This document shows positions 53,031-62,932 of a stretch of 64,000 bases of DNA, piece after piece. The translations under genes were made by a program, and so were the position numbers. Within the stretch, counting starts at the first letter, position 1, and the number at the start of each line of letters is the position of its first letter. Origin of the DNA: Phocaeicola_A sp964444735 (GTDB taxonomy: Bacteria > Bacteroidota > Bacteroidia > Bacteroidales > Bacteroidaceae); NCBI GenBank assembly GCA_964444735.1, contig CAYUIJ010000001.1, positions 52,919-116,918 on the forward strand, written 5' to 3'. The notes beneath the pieces are model-generated. The model was not told the DNA's origin. It was given only the letters and a program-made list of their open reading frames with translations, and ran no database searches.

Positions 53031-54563
53031 ATGAGAAAGTCGGCTATTTGGATATTAGGCATTGTAATGGGTATCTCTTTTGTGATCCTGCTTTATTTGC
53101 AAGTGAAATATATCGAAGAGATGATAAGGATGCGTATGGAACAGTTTGATGATTCCGTTAAGCGAAGCCTTTCAAACGCGGCCAATTCCATGGAATTGGC
53201 CGAGGCGGCCATGTCCCTGCGGAAAAACCTGGATAATAGTTCTTTAGTCAATAAGGAATATGCAAATGATTTGGACATGGCCGGCAATGATTCTACAGGA
53301 GGATTCATTCAGGTACATCAGCAAATGACACGTACAAATAACGGATTCTCAGTGAATATCCAGATAGGGAGCAATGTATTGTCGGGCCTTTATGGCTCCA
53401 AGCCCTTGGCAGAAGTAAATAAGTCACTGGCCAGAGATTTATACGGGCGATACAGGCATAAAAGGGATCTGGTTAATGATGTGGCATTAAAACTGCTGTA
53501 TAAGTCAAGCGAAAAGCCTTTGGAAAAGCGTGTGAATTTTAAGACTTTGGATCAGTATATCAGATCTGAGCTGACAAACAACGGAATAGATATGCCGTAT
53601 CATTTTATAGTCCAGACAAATGACGGGAGGGAAATATACCGGTGTCCGGATTATGAGGAAAAAGGCTCGGAGCATACTATATCCCAAGTACTTTTTCAAA
53701 ATGATCCTCCGGCAAAAAGGGGATGGGTGCAGATTCATTTTCCGTCATGGAATGATTATATATTCAGTTCCGTGAGGTTTATGATCCCCGCCTTGATTTT
53801 TACTTTTGTATTGCTGGTGACTTTTATATTTACCATTTATCAGATATTCCGTCAGAAAAAATTAACGGAAATAAAGAATGACTTTATAAACAACATGACT
53901 CATGAATTCAAGACCCCCATATCTACCATATCTTTGGCTGCCCAAATGCTGAAAGACTCTTCTGTCGGCAAATCGCCCCAAATGTTCCAGCATATATCAG
54001 GAGTCATAAACGATGAGACCAAACGTCTGCGTTTCCAGGTAGAGAAGGTTTTGCAGATGTCTATGTTTGAAAGACAGAAAGCCGCCTTGAAGATGAAGGA
54101 GGTGAACGCAAACGAACTGATAGCGGGGGTGATAAACACCTTTGCTTTAAAGGTTGAGAAGTATAACGGAAAGATAGCATCTGATCCGGCCGCCTTGAAC
54201 CCTATGATTTTTGTTGATGAAATGCATTTTACAAATGTGATTTTTAACCTGATGGACAATGCCGTAAAATATAAGAAGCCTGAAGAGGATTTGTTGCTGA
54301 AAGTACGTACATGGAATGAAAATAACAAGCTGTGTATTTCTGTTGAGGACAACGGTATCGGGATAAAAAAGGAAAACCTGAAAAAGATTTTTGAAAAATT
54401 CTACCGGGTTCATACCGGTAATCTTCATAATGTAAAAGGATTTGGATTAGGATTGGCTTATGTAAAGAAAATAATTCAGGATCACAAAGGTACAATCCGT
54501 GCCGAAAGTGAACTTGGTACTGGAACTAAATTTATAATTGTATTACCTTTATTAAAAGACTGA
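53031..54563 (+). CDS. rprX: Sensor histidine kinase RprX
   Basis: 510 residues: membrane helix 1 (about 6-24), periplasmic sensor region of about 220 residues, helix 2 (about 248-271), then HisKA with NNMTHEFKTPIS (phospho-acceptor His291) and a HATPase domain with NLMDNAVKYKK, EDNGIGI, and GFGLGLAYVKK. No HAMP domain is evident. It phosphorylates RprY. RprX was first found in B. fragilis through effects on tetracycline resistance when overexpressed. It lies 6 nt upstream of rprY. Confidence 0.93.
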   Translation: MRKSAIWILGIVMGISFVILLYLQVKYIEEMIRMRMEQFDDSVKRSLSNAANSMELAEAAMSLRKNLDNSSLVNKEYANDLDMAGNDSTGGFIQVHQQMTRTNNGFSVNIQIGSNVLSGLYGSKPLAEVNKSLARDLYGRYRHKRDLVNDVALKLLYKSSEKPLEKRVNFKTLDQYIRSELTNNGIDMPYHFIVQTNDGREIYRCPDYEEKGSEHTISQVLFQNDPPAKRGWVQIHFPSWNDYIFSSVRFMIPALIFTFVLLVTFIFTIYQIFRQKKLTEIKNDFINNMTHEFKTPISTISLAAQMLKDSSVGKSPQMFQHISGVINDETKRLRFQVEKVLQMSMFERQKAALKMKEVNANELIAGVINTFALKVEKYNGKIASDPAALNPMIFVDEMHFTNVIFNLMDNAVKYKKPEEDLLLKVRTWNENNKLCISVEDNGIGIKKENLKKIFEKFYRVHTGNLHNVKGFGLGLAYVKKIIQDHKGTIRAESELGTGTKFIIVLPLLKD

Positions 54564-54569
54564 TTTTAT

Positions 54570-55271
54570 ATGAATGAAAAATTAACAATTCTGTTATGCG
54601 AGGATGATGAGAACCTTGGCATGTTATTGAGAGAATATCTGCAGGTAAAAGGTTATTCTGCGGAATTGTGTCCTGATGGCGAAGCCGGTTATAAAGCTTT
54701 CCTGAAGACAAAGTTTGACCTGTGTGTGCTTGATGTTATGATGCCTAAGAAAGATGGTTTTACTTTGGCTCAGGAAATCCGTGCGGCAGATGCCGAGATG
54801 CCTATTATCTTCCTCACCGCCAAAACCTTGAAAGAGGATATTCTGGAAGGATTTAAGATAGGGGCGGATGATTATATAACCAAGCCATTCAGTATGGAAG
54901 AGCTGGTCTTTCGCATAGAAGCCATCATACGCCGTGTACGTGGAAAGAAAAACAAGGAAAGCAGTATTTATAAGATAGGCCGTTTTACCTTTGATACGCA
55001 GAAGCAGACTCTTTCCATTGACGGGAAGCAGACAAAATTGACAACTAAAGAATCTGAGCTTCTGGGGCTGCTATGCGCGCATGCGAATGAGATTTTACAG
55101 CGCGATTTCGCCTTGAAGACAATCTGGATAGATGACAATTATTTCAATGCCAGAAGCATGGATGTGTATATTACAAAACTTCGCAAGCATTTGAAAGAAG
55201 ATGATTCAATTGAAATTATCAATATACACGGGAAAGGCTACAAGCTCATTACCCCGGAAGCTGACGATTAA
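54570..55271 (+). CDS. rprY: OmpR-type response regulator RprY
   Basis: 233 residues. The receiver domain has Asp12-13 (CEDDEN), phospho-acceptor Asp55 (LCVLDVMMPKKDG) and Lys105 (LTAKT). The C-terminal winged helix (about 135-230) contains TTKESELLGLL, FNARSMDVYITKLRKHL and IINIHGKGYKL. It binds DNA at target promoters in response to RprX; B. fragilis RprY has been linked to the oxidative stress response. Confidence 0.94.
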   Translation: MNEKLTILLCEDDENLGMLLREYLQVKGYSAELCPDGEAGYKAFLKTKFDLCVLDVMMPKKDGFTLAQEIRAADAEMPIIFLTAKTLKEDILEGFKIGADDYITKPFSMEELVFRIEAIIRRVRGKKNKESSIYKIGRFTFDTQKQTLSIDGKQTKLTTKESELLGLLCAHANEILQRDFALKTIWIDDNYFNARSMDVYITKLRKHLKEDDSIEIINIHGKGYKLITPEADD

Positions 55272-55301
55272 GGATTGGAACTGCATTTGAAATATAAGCG
55301 G

Positions 55302-55337
55302 AGCCGCCTCATTTGTAATAAATGAGACGGCTTTTTA
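55302..55337 (+). terminator. Terminator of rprXY
   Basis: Stem AGCCGcCTCATT / AATGAGaCGGCT with T5 on its right; one internal mismatch. Confidence 0.88.
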
Positions 55338-55556
55338 TTGTAGTCATACAGACGGGTACAGGTGACAAAGAAAGTCATTGAGAACAATCCTGGCGTTAAA
55401 ACAACGAGCCTGTCTCCCGACGGCCGAATCAAGGAGAACCGGCAACCGGATCAGAGCGGCGTTTGCCAAAGCGTAAGCATATTTGCGCAGGAGGACTTCC
55501 CGGAAGCCGTCTGCGGTTACAGCTTTTTACCGGAGGACAGCAATGACTGAAAACAA
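55338..55556. other. Gap between convergent operons, no gene supported
   Basis: The only open frame of note (55362-55550, plus) has no start context, no promoter and Bacteroides-atypical composition. I see no RNA gene. Confidence 0.4.
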
Positions 55557-55598
55557 AAAGGCAGAGCCCTCAATTCTCTTAAAGCCCCGCCTTATTTT
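55557..55598 (-). terminator. Terminator of the PpiD-like gene
   Basis: On the minus strand AAGGCGGGGC pairs with GCTCTGCCTT (two G-U pairs) and is followed by TTTTTGTTTT. It lies just past the stop at 55623. Confidence 0.75.
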
Positions 55599-55622
55599 GA
55601 CTGAATGATTCTCTTGCCCGAT

Positions 55623-57713
55623 TCAGAAGAACAGATAACGCAAGTCGGTTACGTCGGCTTTTAAATACAAGTCATTCATAAAGCCGCCTGCCATACGCAA
55701 GCTCATATTTGAGAGAGCGGCTTCTTCTGTCTTATCATCGAATTTCCCATCCTGCTTAGTTTTGCCGTATGGCTGCAGCACATATACTCCGCTGTTGCCT
55801 TTAAACGGCTTGCTTAATTGGCCCGTTCCGGTCTTGGAAGCCATTGCCCCTACTACAGGCTCATTGCCGCGTGTGACGGAAACGAATGCAGGAACAGAGA
55901 ATGTAATGTGCCTTATCGAGTCGGTAACAACGCCGGGGATCGCCTTAGCCTCGTCAAAAGTCCTTGCCGCTTCAAATTGTCTGGTCAGAATCTCCGCTTT
56001 CTTATCACGCATGATTTCCGCTTTCAACCGATCCCGGACTTTCTCAACCGGTGCATAGCCTTTCGGGTTAATGCTGCTGAGAGCTACGATCATGAGGTGT
56101 GATCCGTTTCCGCAATCGTACAGAGGAGAAACGGATCTTGGCTTCGCATCAAATACCCATTTGAGCGCATCGTGCGTTCCGGGAACCCCTCCAACCAGAT
56201 GCTCATCGCTTCTGAACCCCTCGCGTGTAAGAAGGCGGAAGCCGTTGTCTTCGGCATTCCGGGTTAATTTGTCATAGTCTGAATTGGCCGCCAAGAATTG
56301 GCTGATTTTATTGTATGCGGCGTTGTAAGTTTCTTTGCTGAATTCTACCGGTCTCTTTACGACGGCTACTTTATATTTATCGGTCATGGCTTTACGGTCT
56401 ACAACCTGGATAACAATGTTGCCTTGTCCCATATCGATATTTGCCACTTCTTTGACGCCCGTAGTATTCAAAGCATTAATGATTTTAGTGCTGTTCATGT
56501 CTATCTGCCGGCCTTCATACATATTTGAGCTTATCCATTGCGCCTCTCCGTTTTGGCTGTATTTCTTTGCCATTTCAGCAAAGTCTGCTCCGTTTTTCAA
56601 AGCGGTGGCAATACTGTCCGCCAATTTTCCGGTTGCATCCGGAGTGGCTGCCACTACTTGAATCTGGCGGAATTGGATAGAATCGGGAACTGTTTGTCTG
56701 CTCAACAATTTGAACGCGTTGTATGAATCGTCAGCCTGGCTGTAGAACGGGCCGTATACCTCGCCTGCACTGATTGAGTCCAGCCTTGACGCAATGTCGT
56801 TAGGAAAAGCATTCTTAGTCATAGGGATATCAACATACTGCAAGGATGAGCCGGAAGAACGGACGATAGCCGCATAGTCATCTGTAGCCTGATCAAGTTC
56901 AATGCAGCTTTCGGTTACTTCATCTTGGGTGGCCTTGCGGTCTGTTCCGCTTGGATTTACCACGTAGTCTATATATTGTATGTCACGTGTTTCTACCAGA
57001 TTCCTGTATTGCTCTTTGTTTCTGCCATATAAATCTTTTATTTCAGAGTCTGTTATAGTAACGGCAGAGTCTGCAACAGAAGAATAGGGCAATGCAGCCA
57101 GCAATATTTCAGATTCATTAATACGCCCGTCAAATGAGTTTTGCGCGGAAACCGGATTTGAAATCAGTGATTTCATAATCAGTTCCTGATATTTGCTTAT
57201 CAGAAGAGCCTGTTTAAGGTTCTTCTCTGTGTAAGACATGATTAATGAGACTTGGTCCGGATTGCCCTGACTTGCAAACATTTCCATTATAGCTTTGTCA
57301 AACGTTCCGGTTTGAGGATTGACAAACGGCGTTTGATTTAACAACGGGTTGGTACCCTCTTTAATCATGTTCTGGATTTCCTCGTCAGTAACGGTCAGTC
57401 CGATTTTGCCGGCTTCTTTCTCAATGAGCCGGTAGCTGACATACGATTGCCATATCATATCTCTCGTTTTTGTCAAATTCTCGTCTGATATCTGACGGCC
57501 GTATAATAATTCTTGCACTTTGGTAAATTCCTCAACCATGTTCTGGAAATCCAGCGCGGATATCTTTTTACCATCCACTATGCCAGCATTCTGTTTATTC
57601 CGATGCGGCTGAAAAACTTTCCATGCATCTCCTGCGATGAATGCAAAGAGAGCAAGACCAATAACAATGACCAATAACGGGCCTTTGCTTCTGATTTTCT
57701 GTAACGTTGCCAT
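55623..57713 (-). CDS. PpiD/SurA-like membrane-anchored peptidyl-prolyl isomerase
   Basis: 696 residues: N-terminal membrane anchor (about 13-28, LLVIVIGLALFAFIAGDAW), SurA-type chaperone helices (about 45-200, DFQNMVEEF; YVSYRLIEKEAGKIGLTVTDEEI), then one or two parvulin-like domains (RQIQVVAATPDATGKLADSIATALKNGADFAEMAKKYS is the clearest). It assists folding of outer membrane proteins as they leave the Sec channel. A near-consensus promoter (TATCTTCG, minus strand, 57757-57764) precedes it, so it may have its own transcript. Confidence 0.88.
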   Translation of the reverse strand: MATLQKIRSKGPLLVIVIGLALFAFIAGDAWKVFQPHRNKQNAGIVDGKKISALDFQNMVEEFTKVQELLYGRQISDENLTKTRDMIWQSYVSYRLIEKEAGKIGLTVTDEEIQNMIKEGTNPLLNQTPFVNPQTGTFDKAIMEMFASQGNPDQVSLIMSYTEKNLKQALLISKYQELIMKSLISNPVSAQNSFDGRINESEILLAALPYSSVADSAVTITDSEIKDLYGRNKEQYRNLVETRDIQYIDYVVNPSGTDRKATQDEVTESCIELDQATDDYAAIVRSSGSSLQYVDIPMTKNAFPNDIASRLDSISAGEVYGPFYSQADDSYNAFKLLSRQTVPDSIQFRQIQVVAATPDATGKLADSIATALKNGADFAEMAKKYSQNGEAQWISSNMYEGRQIDMNSTKIINALNTTGVKEVANIDMGQGNIVIQVVDRKAMTDKYKVAVVKRPVEFSKETYNAAYNKISQFLAANSDYDKLTRNAEDNGFRLLTREGFRSDEHLVGGVPGTHDALKWVFDAKPRSVSPLYDCGNGSHLMIVALSSINPKGYAPVEKVRDRLKAEIMRDKKAEILTRQFEAARTFDEAKAIPGVVTDSIRHITFSVPAFVSVTRGNEPVVGAMASKTGTGQLSKPFKGNSGVYVLQPYGKTKQDGKFDDKTEEAALSNMSLRMAGGFMNDLYLKADVTDLRYLFF

Positions 57714-57957
57714 TTAAATTTATTTTTATTGTTTCCTTGGTTATCTATCAGCGCACGAAGATACAAAAAATGCTAATACATATATCCACTAATTCTACAA
57801 AAATTATGTCAGTCAGTGTCTTTAAGGCGCGCCAATTCAAATTTTGTCATCGATTCCCTTTATGGCAGGTCTGATAAGCGGAATGGTGATAAAGTCAAGC
57901 GACAGACAGTTATCCAATACTTTAGATATTAAAAGCTCATAGACAACAAATGTATGT
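57714..57957 (-). other. Short gap where a CNNM/GldE-like gene is often found
   Basis: In related genomes a hemolysin/CNNM-family gene commonly sits between lptC and the PpiD-like gene (from memory). Here there are only 244 nt. An ATG overlaps the lptC stop (ATGA) but the frame closes after MNIHLLSMSF. In another frame, 30 or so open codons end in RPAIKGIDDKI and a stop. This could be the scar of a deleted gene or plain intergenic DNA. Confidence 0.3.
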
Positions 57958-58596
57958 TCATGGTTGAACGGCCGTGGTATCCTGTGGCATTGTATCTTCT
58001 ATCGGAAATATTCCGGCTGTATTGCGTATCAAGTAATCGGTGAATTGCTCGTTGGAGTTAAAACCATATCCTGTCAGTATTTTGTCTGTCTGTTGTATTC
58101 GTATGAATTTGTCAGAATATACAGTCTGTTTTGCCTGATCCCAGAACAACTGTTCTGTATTGAACCTCTCATCTTGCATATTAAGAATATTGACATGTCC
58201 TCTAAGTTCCCAAAGCCTTATTTTATCATAGTAATATGCGGTATCTGCCTTGACTTTGGCTTCAATGTTCATAAAGTTGTCATATCGTTCAAGATAAGCT
58301 CCTTTTTCAAAAGCCCATTTGCTGACTTTTTCATTGTTGTAAACATCCCATTTTTCTGAAATGATTTTATAACGTATTTTTCCGGAATCGGATATGAGCG
58401 TTGAAATACCGGTTGAAGTCATTGTCGGTATGGCCGTCGGATCACTGACTGCCGGCGCCATGCCTTTCTTGTTGCCAGAGCATGAGAACAAGCTCAGACC
58501 TTGTATAAGAAGGCAGATGATAATCATCCTTGCGTTTGAAGCATTTAAACTATGCAAGCATAAGTTTTCTTGTTCATTGAATAATGATGTCTTCAT
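57958..58596 (-). CDS. lptC: LPS export ABC transporter periplasmic protein LptC
   Basis: 212 residues. A lipoprotein-like start (GLSLFSCSG) is followed by the LptC beta-jellyroll with YKIISEKWDVYNN, WAFEKGAYLERYD, the A/TKVKADTAYYYDKIRLWELRGHVNILN strand pair and FNTEQLFWDQAKQTVYSD. It passes LPS from LptBFG to LptA. The ATG at 58596 overlaps the TPR gene by 23 nt; an internal ATG at 58527 would give a shorter, less charged signal. Confidence 0.85.
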   Translation of the reverse strand: MKTSLFNEQENLCLHSLNASNARMIIICLLIQGLSLFSCSGNKKGMAPAVSDPTAIPTMTSTGISTLISDSGKIRYKIISEKWDVYNNEKVSKWAFEKGAYLERYDNFMNIEAKVKADTAYYYDKIRLWELRGHVNILNMQDERFNTEQLFWDQAKQTVYSDKFIRIQQTDKILTGYGFNSNEQFTDYLIRNTAGIFPIEDTMPQDTTAVQP

Positions 58597-59944
58597 TGAT
58601 CCATCCTCCGATGTTTATCTGATCCCCTTGTTTTATATTCATAAACAGCAGGTCGCTGGTCTGAGGAGTATCGGTCACATATTTACGTATTAATTCGTTT
58701 GCTTCATTTTCTGTTTGCAGATCCATTCGTTTGGCTTGCTGCAGCTTGTCTATAATAAGGAAATAGGTGCACTTGTTTAATATAGGATTCTCGCTCCAGT
58801 CGGGGTGTGACGCATAGATGCGCGCCAATAAAATATACGCTTTTCCATTATGCTCATTTTGTGCGATAGCAAGTTGTGCATATTTTTTCGCCAATGGCAA
58901 ATCTTTTTCCCGGTAGAATATGCCTGCCGTTTCATATGCCAGATTCGATTTTTGTATCGTACTGCCGTTTCGCGCAAATAATTTTTCTATGGAGGCGATG
59001 CATTTTTCTTTCTCTCCATTTCTGTAGTAGCTCCAAGCGCATTCTTTCAATAATTCCGGATCATTGCTGTTTCCCGCTTTTTCTATTAATTCTGAAAAGA
59101 GAGGCTGCCTTTCAGAATTGATTTTTTTTAATATGGCAATGGTCTCTTTCAAGGTTTCGTAGTTTTGCTGATGCCGTTCACTTGCAGTCTTATACCAGTC
59201 TGCGATATTTTCGTATGAATCCAGCCCGCATTCTTTTGCTATTTGATAAATGCGTGACAAGGTGCTTTCCCATAAAGGCCGTGTACTGGCCTTGGATTTT
59301 TTGCAAGCATTCCCGCACAGGTATGATGCCGTTATAAAATCATTTATGAACTCGTTCTTGAAGCTTGAGTCATTTTTGTACATGACAGAATCAATGGCCA
59401 TCCAATCACGCATCAAATAAAATGCAGGATTGTTCCTGTCCATTTTACATACGGCTTTTTTGCAATATTTATACGCCCGTTTTATATCCAGCACATTGCC
59501 CGCATAGTGAAAATAGTCATAAGCCTTTACGGCTAACAATAAATCTTCCCTTATCGGATTTGTCAGAAAACGGCTTAGTTCCTTTTTATGTAGAATGTTC
59601 TTGTCGTATAAATCACTTAACTCATTCAGGTAATTAATGCGTCTGAGAGAGTCTTGTTCGGTCTTTAGCATTTCGTGCAAAATCTTCGCACCGTCATTGT
59701 AAAGGCTTATTTGTGCTTTTGGACAGGATGAAAACGCCATTTTCCATGGCAGATAAGCTTTTTTGAAGTCATTTTTTTTAACCAGCTCCCTTGTCATTCC
59801 TATATTCAACAGGCAGTCGATACTGTCTTTCCCATGTCCGAAAATCGAACCGTCTTCTATGCCTCGCTGTGCTTTTGCCGGATTTATGGCATAAAACATA
59901 GCCACGCACACAAGAAACAAATGTTTATATATTGACCTGTTCAT
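58574..59944 (-). CDS. Tetratricopeptide-repeat envelope protein
   Basis: 456 residues with a signal peptide (MNRSIYKHLFLVCVAMFYAINPAKA). The rest is helical with TPR-like units, clearest near 360-420 (AYETAGIFYREKDLPLAKKYAQLAIAQNEHNGKAYILLARIYASHP). Its placement between an outer-membrane barrel gene and lptC suggests a role in envelope assembly. It overlaps lptC by 23 nt. Confidence 0.75.
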   Translation of the reverse strand: MNRSIYKHLFLVCVAMFYAINPAKAQRGIEDGSIFGHGKDSIDCLLNIGMTRELVKKNDFKKAYLPWKMAFSSCPKAQISLYNDGAKILHEMLKTEQDSLRRINYLNELSDLYDKNILHKKELSRFLTNPIREDLLLAVKAYDYFHYAGNVLDIKRAYKYCKKAVCKMDRNNPAFYLMRDWMAIDSVMYKNDSSFKNEFINDFITASYLCGNACKKSKASTRPLWESTLSRIYQIAKECGLDSYENIADWYKTASERHQQNYETLKETIAILKKINSERQPLFSELIEKAGNSNDPELLKECAWSYYRNGEKEKCIASIEKLFARNGSTIQKSNLAYETAGIFYREKDLPLAKKYAQLAIAQNEHNGKAYILLARIYASHPDWSENPILNKCTYFLIIDKLQQAKRMDLQTENEANELIRKYVTDTPQTSDLLFMNIKQGDQINIGGWINEDIIIQ

Positions 59945-60033
59945 ACCGAAAATATAATTTCACGGGAGATGTCTCTGCATTTTCATTATTTGAGTAAATA
60001 ACATTCTTGCTCTGTTTCTCGTCTGATTAAATG

Positions 60034-61338
60034 TTATTGTACTAACCATTTTCTGAACCAATCCTCATTGAAAGTCAGTCCGATATTGATACGGAGATAA
60101 TTCTCTTTTATCAGACTGTTTGATTTGGGATCAACGTTAATATATTGCGCTGTGACGGACAGTACAGATCGGTTGTTCCAATGATTCATAATCGGAATGA
60201 GGAAGCCGCCTTCTATTCCATATTCACGCATCTTTGAATTCTTCACCTGTATGTAGGGAATGCTGTAATATGCCCCAAGGCGATAGTGGATACGCCGGAA
60301 GAATTTTCGTCCTGCCGGGTCAGGAATATATTCGGCACCCAATGAGATTTTTGAAAGGTCTTTAAATTTCCATTGCTCATAATTCTGTTCACCGCTGCTG
60401 TTGCTGCCGAAGTGCGGATACTTTGCACCGCTCCATTGCTGAAGGGTATAATCAAGTCCTACGGTCAGACGGTTGTCATATATATAGGTCAGTCCCACAC
60501 CGATTTTTTGTGGCAGTTCAAATGCATGGGCAATGGTATCAACAGTCTGTTGCATTACCGATGAAGAATTTTGCATCTGCTGTATTTTATAAGCATCACT
60601 GCTTATGCTGTGTCCCAGACTGTAAACAGCTCCGACTGTAAATGCATGTTTTTTGAACCGATAAGTATATTGTGCACCCAAGTCAATGTTATAAGTGCTG
60701 ATATCAGCCTGATAGCTTCTGACATTACTCCACGCGGAAGTATAACTGTAAGTGTTTGTTATAGTGTGTGTATAGTCTCCGTACAAGTAAGCAAAATTCG
60801 CACCGATAGAAAAATTCCTAAAAGGCTCTGCTCCGATACCGGCAAATACCTGATGCAAGCCTCCGCTACCACTGAAACTTTCGTATGAATAGACCTCATT
60901 ATTTTCATCGTCATCAGAAATCTTTTGACCATCTCCGCTAAAACTGTAGTTTATTTTCGAGAATGGTACCAATCCTATTGTGACACCTATCTTTTTATAT
61001 AAACGGAACTGCATTGCAATATAGTCAAGGCTTGAGTTTTTTGCATTCATTTTGACATCGCCGCTGTTGAAGTTCGCATTTTGAAAGCTTATTCCGGCAT
61101 CGAATAAGAATGTAATGGAATCAACTGCGGAATACGATGCGGGGTTGCCAATATTAATCAGCTTGTTACGCAAGCCATACGAGATTCCTCCCATGCCCCG
61201 GTTGGCTGTAGTACTCTGGTCAGACAATAATCCGAACCCATAGCGTGTATAAGGGGAGTTTACTCCATTCTGCGCGGTCATGATTCCTGCTATTACAGTG
61301 AATAATAGCACAAAAAGTACTCTGCTGTAATTTATCAT
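60034..61338 (-). CDS. Outer-membrane beta-barrel protein (FadL/OmpP1-like)
   Basis: 434 residues with signal peptide MINYSRVLFVLLFTVIAGIMTAQ. The mature start PYTRYGFGLL..GMGGISYG resembles FadL/PorV-like N-termini. Many alternating strands such as NFSIGANFAYLYGDYTHTIT and RLTVGLDYTLQQWSG follow, and a C-terminal strand (LRINIGLTFNEDWF). No ligand can be proposed. It lies upstream of the TPR and lptC genes on the same strand, so the three may be one operon; a near-consensus CATCTTTG lies upstream at 61388-61395. Confidence 0.78.
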   Translation of the reverse strand: MINYSRVLFVLLFTVIAGIMTAQNGVNSPYTRYGFGLLSDQSTTANRGMGGISYGLRNKLINIGNPASYSAVDSITFLFDAGISFQNANFNSGDVKMNAKNSSLDYIAMQFRLYKKIGVTIGLVPFSKINYSFSGDGQKISDDDENNEVYSYESFSGSGGLHQVFAGIGAEPFRNFSIGANFAYLYGDYTHTITNTYSYTSAWSNVRSYQADISTYNIDLGAQYTYRFKKHAFTVGAVYSLGHSISSDAYKIQQMQNSSSVMQQTVDTIAHAFELPQKIGVGLTYIYDNRLTVGLDYTLQQWSGAKYPHFGSNSSGEQNYEQWKFKDLSKISLGAEYIPDPAGRKFFRRIHYRLGAYYSIPYIQVKNSKMREYGIEGGFLIPIMNHWNNRSVLSVTAQYINVDPKSNSLIKENYLRINIGLTFNEDWFRKWLVQ

Positions 61339-61475
61339 TGTATTCTGGTATTCTGTTTAATCCTTTCAGCACTGAAAAATTTATCTGCAAAGATGATATT
61401 TTTTAGATTTGTATCAAAAAGAAAATTCATCCCCTCCAGTTAAAAAAACCAAAAGGTACGGATATTTTTTAAAGC

Positions 61476-62879
61476 TTATTGGCTGCCTGACAAATTGATA
61501 TCTATTGCAGCCGGATAGATTCTTTTCGGATCAAAGAATGTCGCGCAGCTGTTTACCATGTTTTTAAGGTTAGCCTTGATTTTTCCTTTGAAAAACTTTT
61601 TCCCGTTCACGGTAATAGTAATGGCTTTATCCAAATCAACCAGTTCGTCACAAAGATAGAGCGTTATCTTTCCTTTTTCAGCAGGCTTGTGCTTTTTAGC
61701 AAATTTCAGTTCTATGCCCCATTGTGGATCGGTCTGTATGGTGTGGTATGTTACTTCATTGATTTTTAAATCTATATGGTTTCTTTCAATATTCATTTCA
61801 TAATAAGTACGCGTTGTGTTGCCGGCATTTGAACGCTCCTGCACATAAATATTATAGAAGCCGTTTCTGTAAAGTCCGTCCATTTCAAAGTTTTCCCAGC
61901 AAAAATGTTTGGGATATGGATTACGTGTGTATTGTCTCATCCAGGGAGTTGTCGGCTGGTAATCAATATTGTGGCCACGGTTAGGGATAAGTTCGATTTT
62001 ATGGACGTATTGTTGTGGAGATGTTTGTTGTAAACTGTCAAAAGCCTGTTTGGCATATGCTGTAAGCATGTTTCTGTAAAAACCGGAATCTTTTGCTCCG
62101 GTTCGCAATGAGAAGGCAATATTGCCGCAATTTTCTATAGGAGCGTTTTTCAAAGGCTCTCCTCCGGCCATAGGTCCTGCGGCAGCCCAATAGTCTGCAT
62201 AGAAAGATGCCAGTCTTTGGCTTCCATATCCGCCTTCTGATATTCCGAATATGTATAGTCTGTCAGGATTGATATTGCTTGTAATCAAGACTTGACGTAA
62301 CAGCCGTTCCCATGCGAACTGCTTGGATTTCTGCCACCATCTGTAATATTTTCCCATATTGGGAATTTGTGGAATGAAATATACTGACGGAGAATCGTCA
62401 AATTGCTGGCAGATAGCCAATCCAGTTTCCCATTCTGCGTCTTTAGGGCCTGAGCCATGCAGATATAAAAACAAAGGATATCCCTCTTCTGGTTTTGGAT
62501 CTCCTTTTGTACCCCAATAGAACGGCATGATGGCATGCGGTTCCAAATTGTTTGGAAGTGTCCATCTTGATGCCTTGGCATCTGATAGCTTTCCCATGAC
62601 GGGGAGCTTTTCTTCGTCAGAATCTTTATTGGCTTCTTTCCATAGTTCCCATATGGCGGAACGGACATTTTCAATGTCTTTATTTTTGATATGCCTGTTT
62701 ATGTTAAAAGAATTAGTCTGTTTGTTCAGATAACCGTCAAAGAATGATTTTATGGCGTTTTCATTTTGTACGCTTAAATGATATTCTTTTACTTTGGGGG
62801 TAGAGGCCGAAGTTGCGGTTTGACTGCTCATGCAGTATATGGTGGCGAATAACAGATTGAAAAATACAGTTTTTTTCAT
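61476..62879 (-). CDS. Secreted alpha/beta-hydrolase (esterase, CE1/PHB-depolymerase-like)
   Basis: 467 residues from the ATG at 62879, with signal peptide MKKTVFFNLLFATIYCMSSQ. The hydrolase core has LFLYLHGSGPKDAEW (oxyanion region) and the nucleophile elbow GISEGGYG around residue 217. A late PNRGHNIDY supplies a probable catalytic His. A C-terminal beta domain (ITVNGKKFFKGK) follows. The consensus promoter at 62901-62932 fixes the start; the long upstream extension is excluded because it lies before the promoter. It may deacylate a plant or host glycan, but the substrate is unknown. Confidence 0.8.
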   Translation of the reverse strand: MKKTVFFNLLFATIYCMSSQTATSASTPKVKEYHLSVQNENAIKSFFDGYLNKQTNSFNINRHIKNKDIENVRSAIWELWKEANKDSDEEKLPVMGKLSDAKASRWTLPNNLEPHAIMPFYWGTKGDPKPEEGYPLFLYLHGSGPKDAEWETGLAICQQFDDSPSVYFIPQIPNMGKYYRWWQKSKQFAWERLLRQVLITSNINPDRLYIFGISEGGYGSQRLASFYADYWAAAGPMAGGEPLKNAPIENCGNIAFSLRTGAKDSGFYRNMLTAYAKQAFDSLQQTSPQQYVHKIELIPNRGHNIDYQPTTPWMRQYTRNPYPKHFCWENFEMDGLYRNGFYNIYVQERSNAGNTTRTYYEMNIERNHIDLKINEVTYHTIQTDPQWGIELKFAKKHKPAEKGKITLYLCDELVDLDKAITITVNGKKFFKGKIKANLKNMVNSCATFFDPKRIYPAAIDINLSGSQ

Positions 62880-62900
62880 GACTTGAATTTTTTGTGATTT

Positions 62901-62932
62901 CAAAAGTACTTTTAATTGCATTCGGCACCAAA
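62901..62932 (-). promoter_or_regulatory. Complete Bacteroides promoter of the esterase gene
   Basis: Minus strand: TTTG (62932-62929), 20-nt spacer, TACTTTTG (62908-62901). Transcription would start near 62894, 15 nt before the ATG. Confidence 0.78.

Noticed and set aside
55362..55550. 62-codon plus-strand frame between two terminators
   Set aside because: It lies between the rprXY and PpiD terminators, with no promoter box and no similarity I can recognise.
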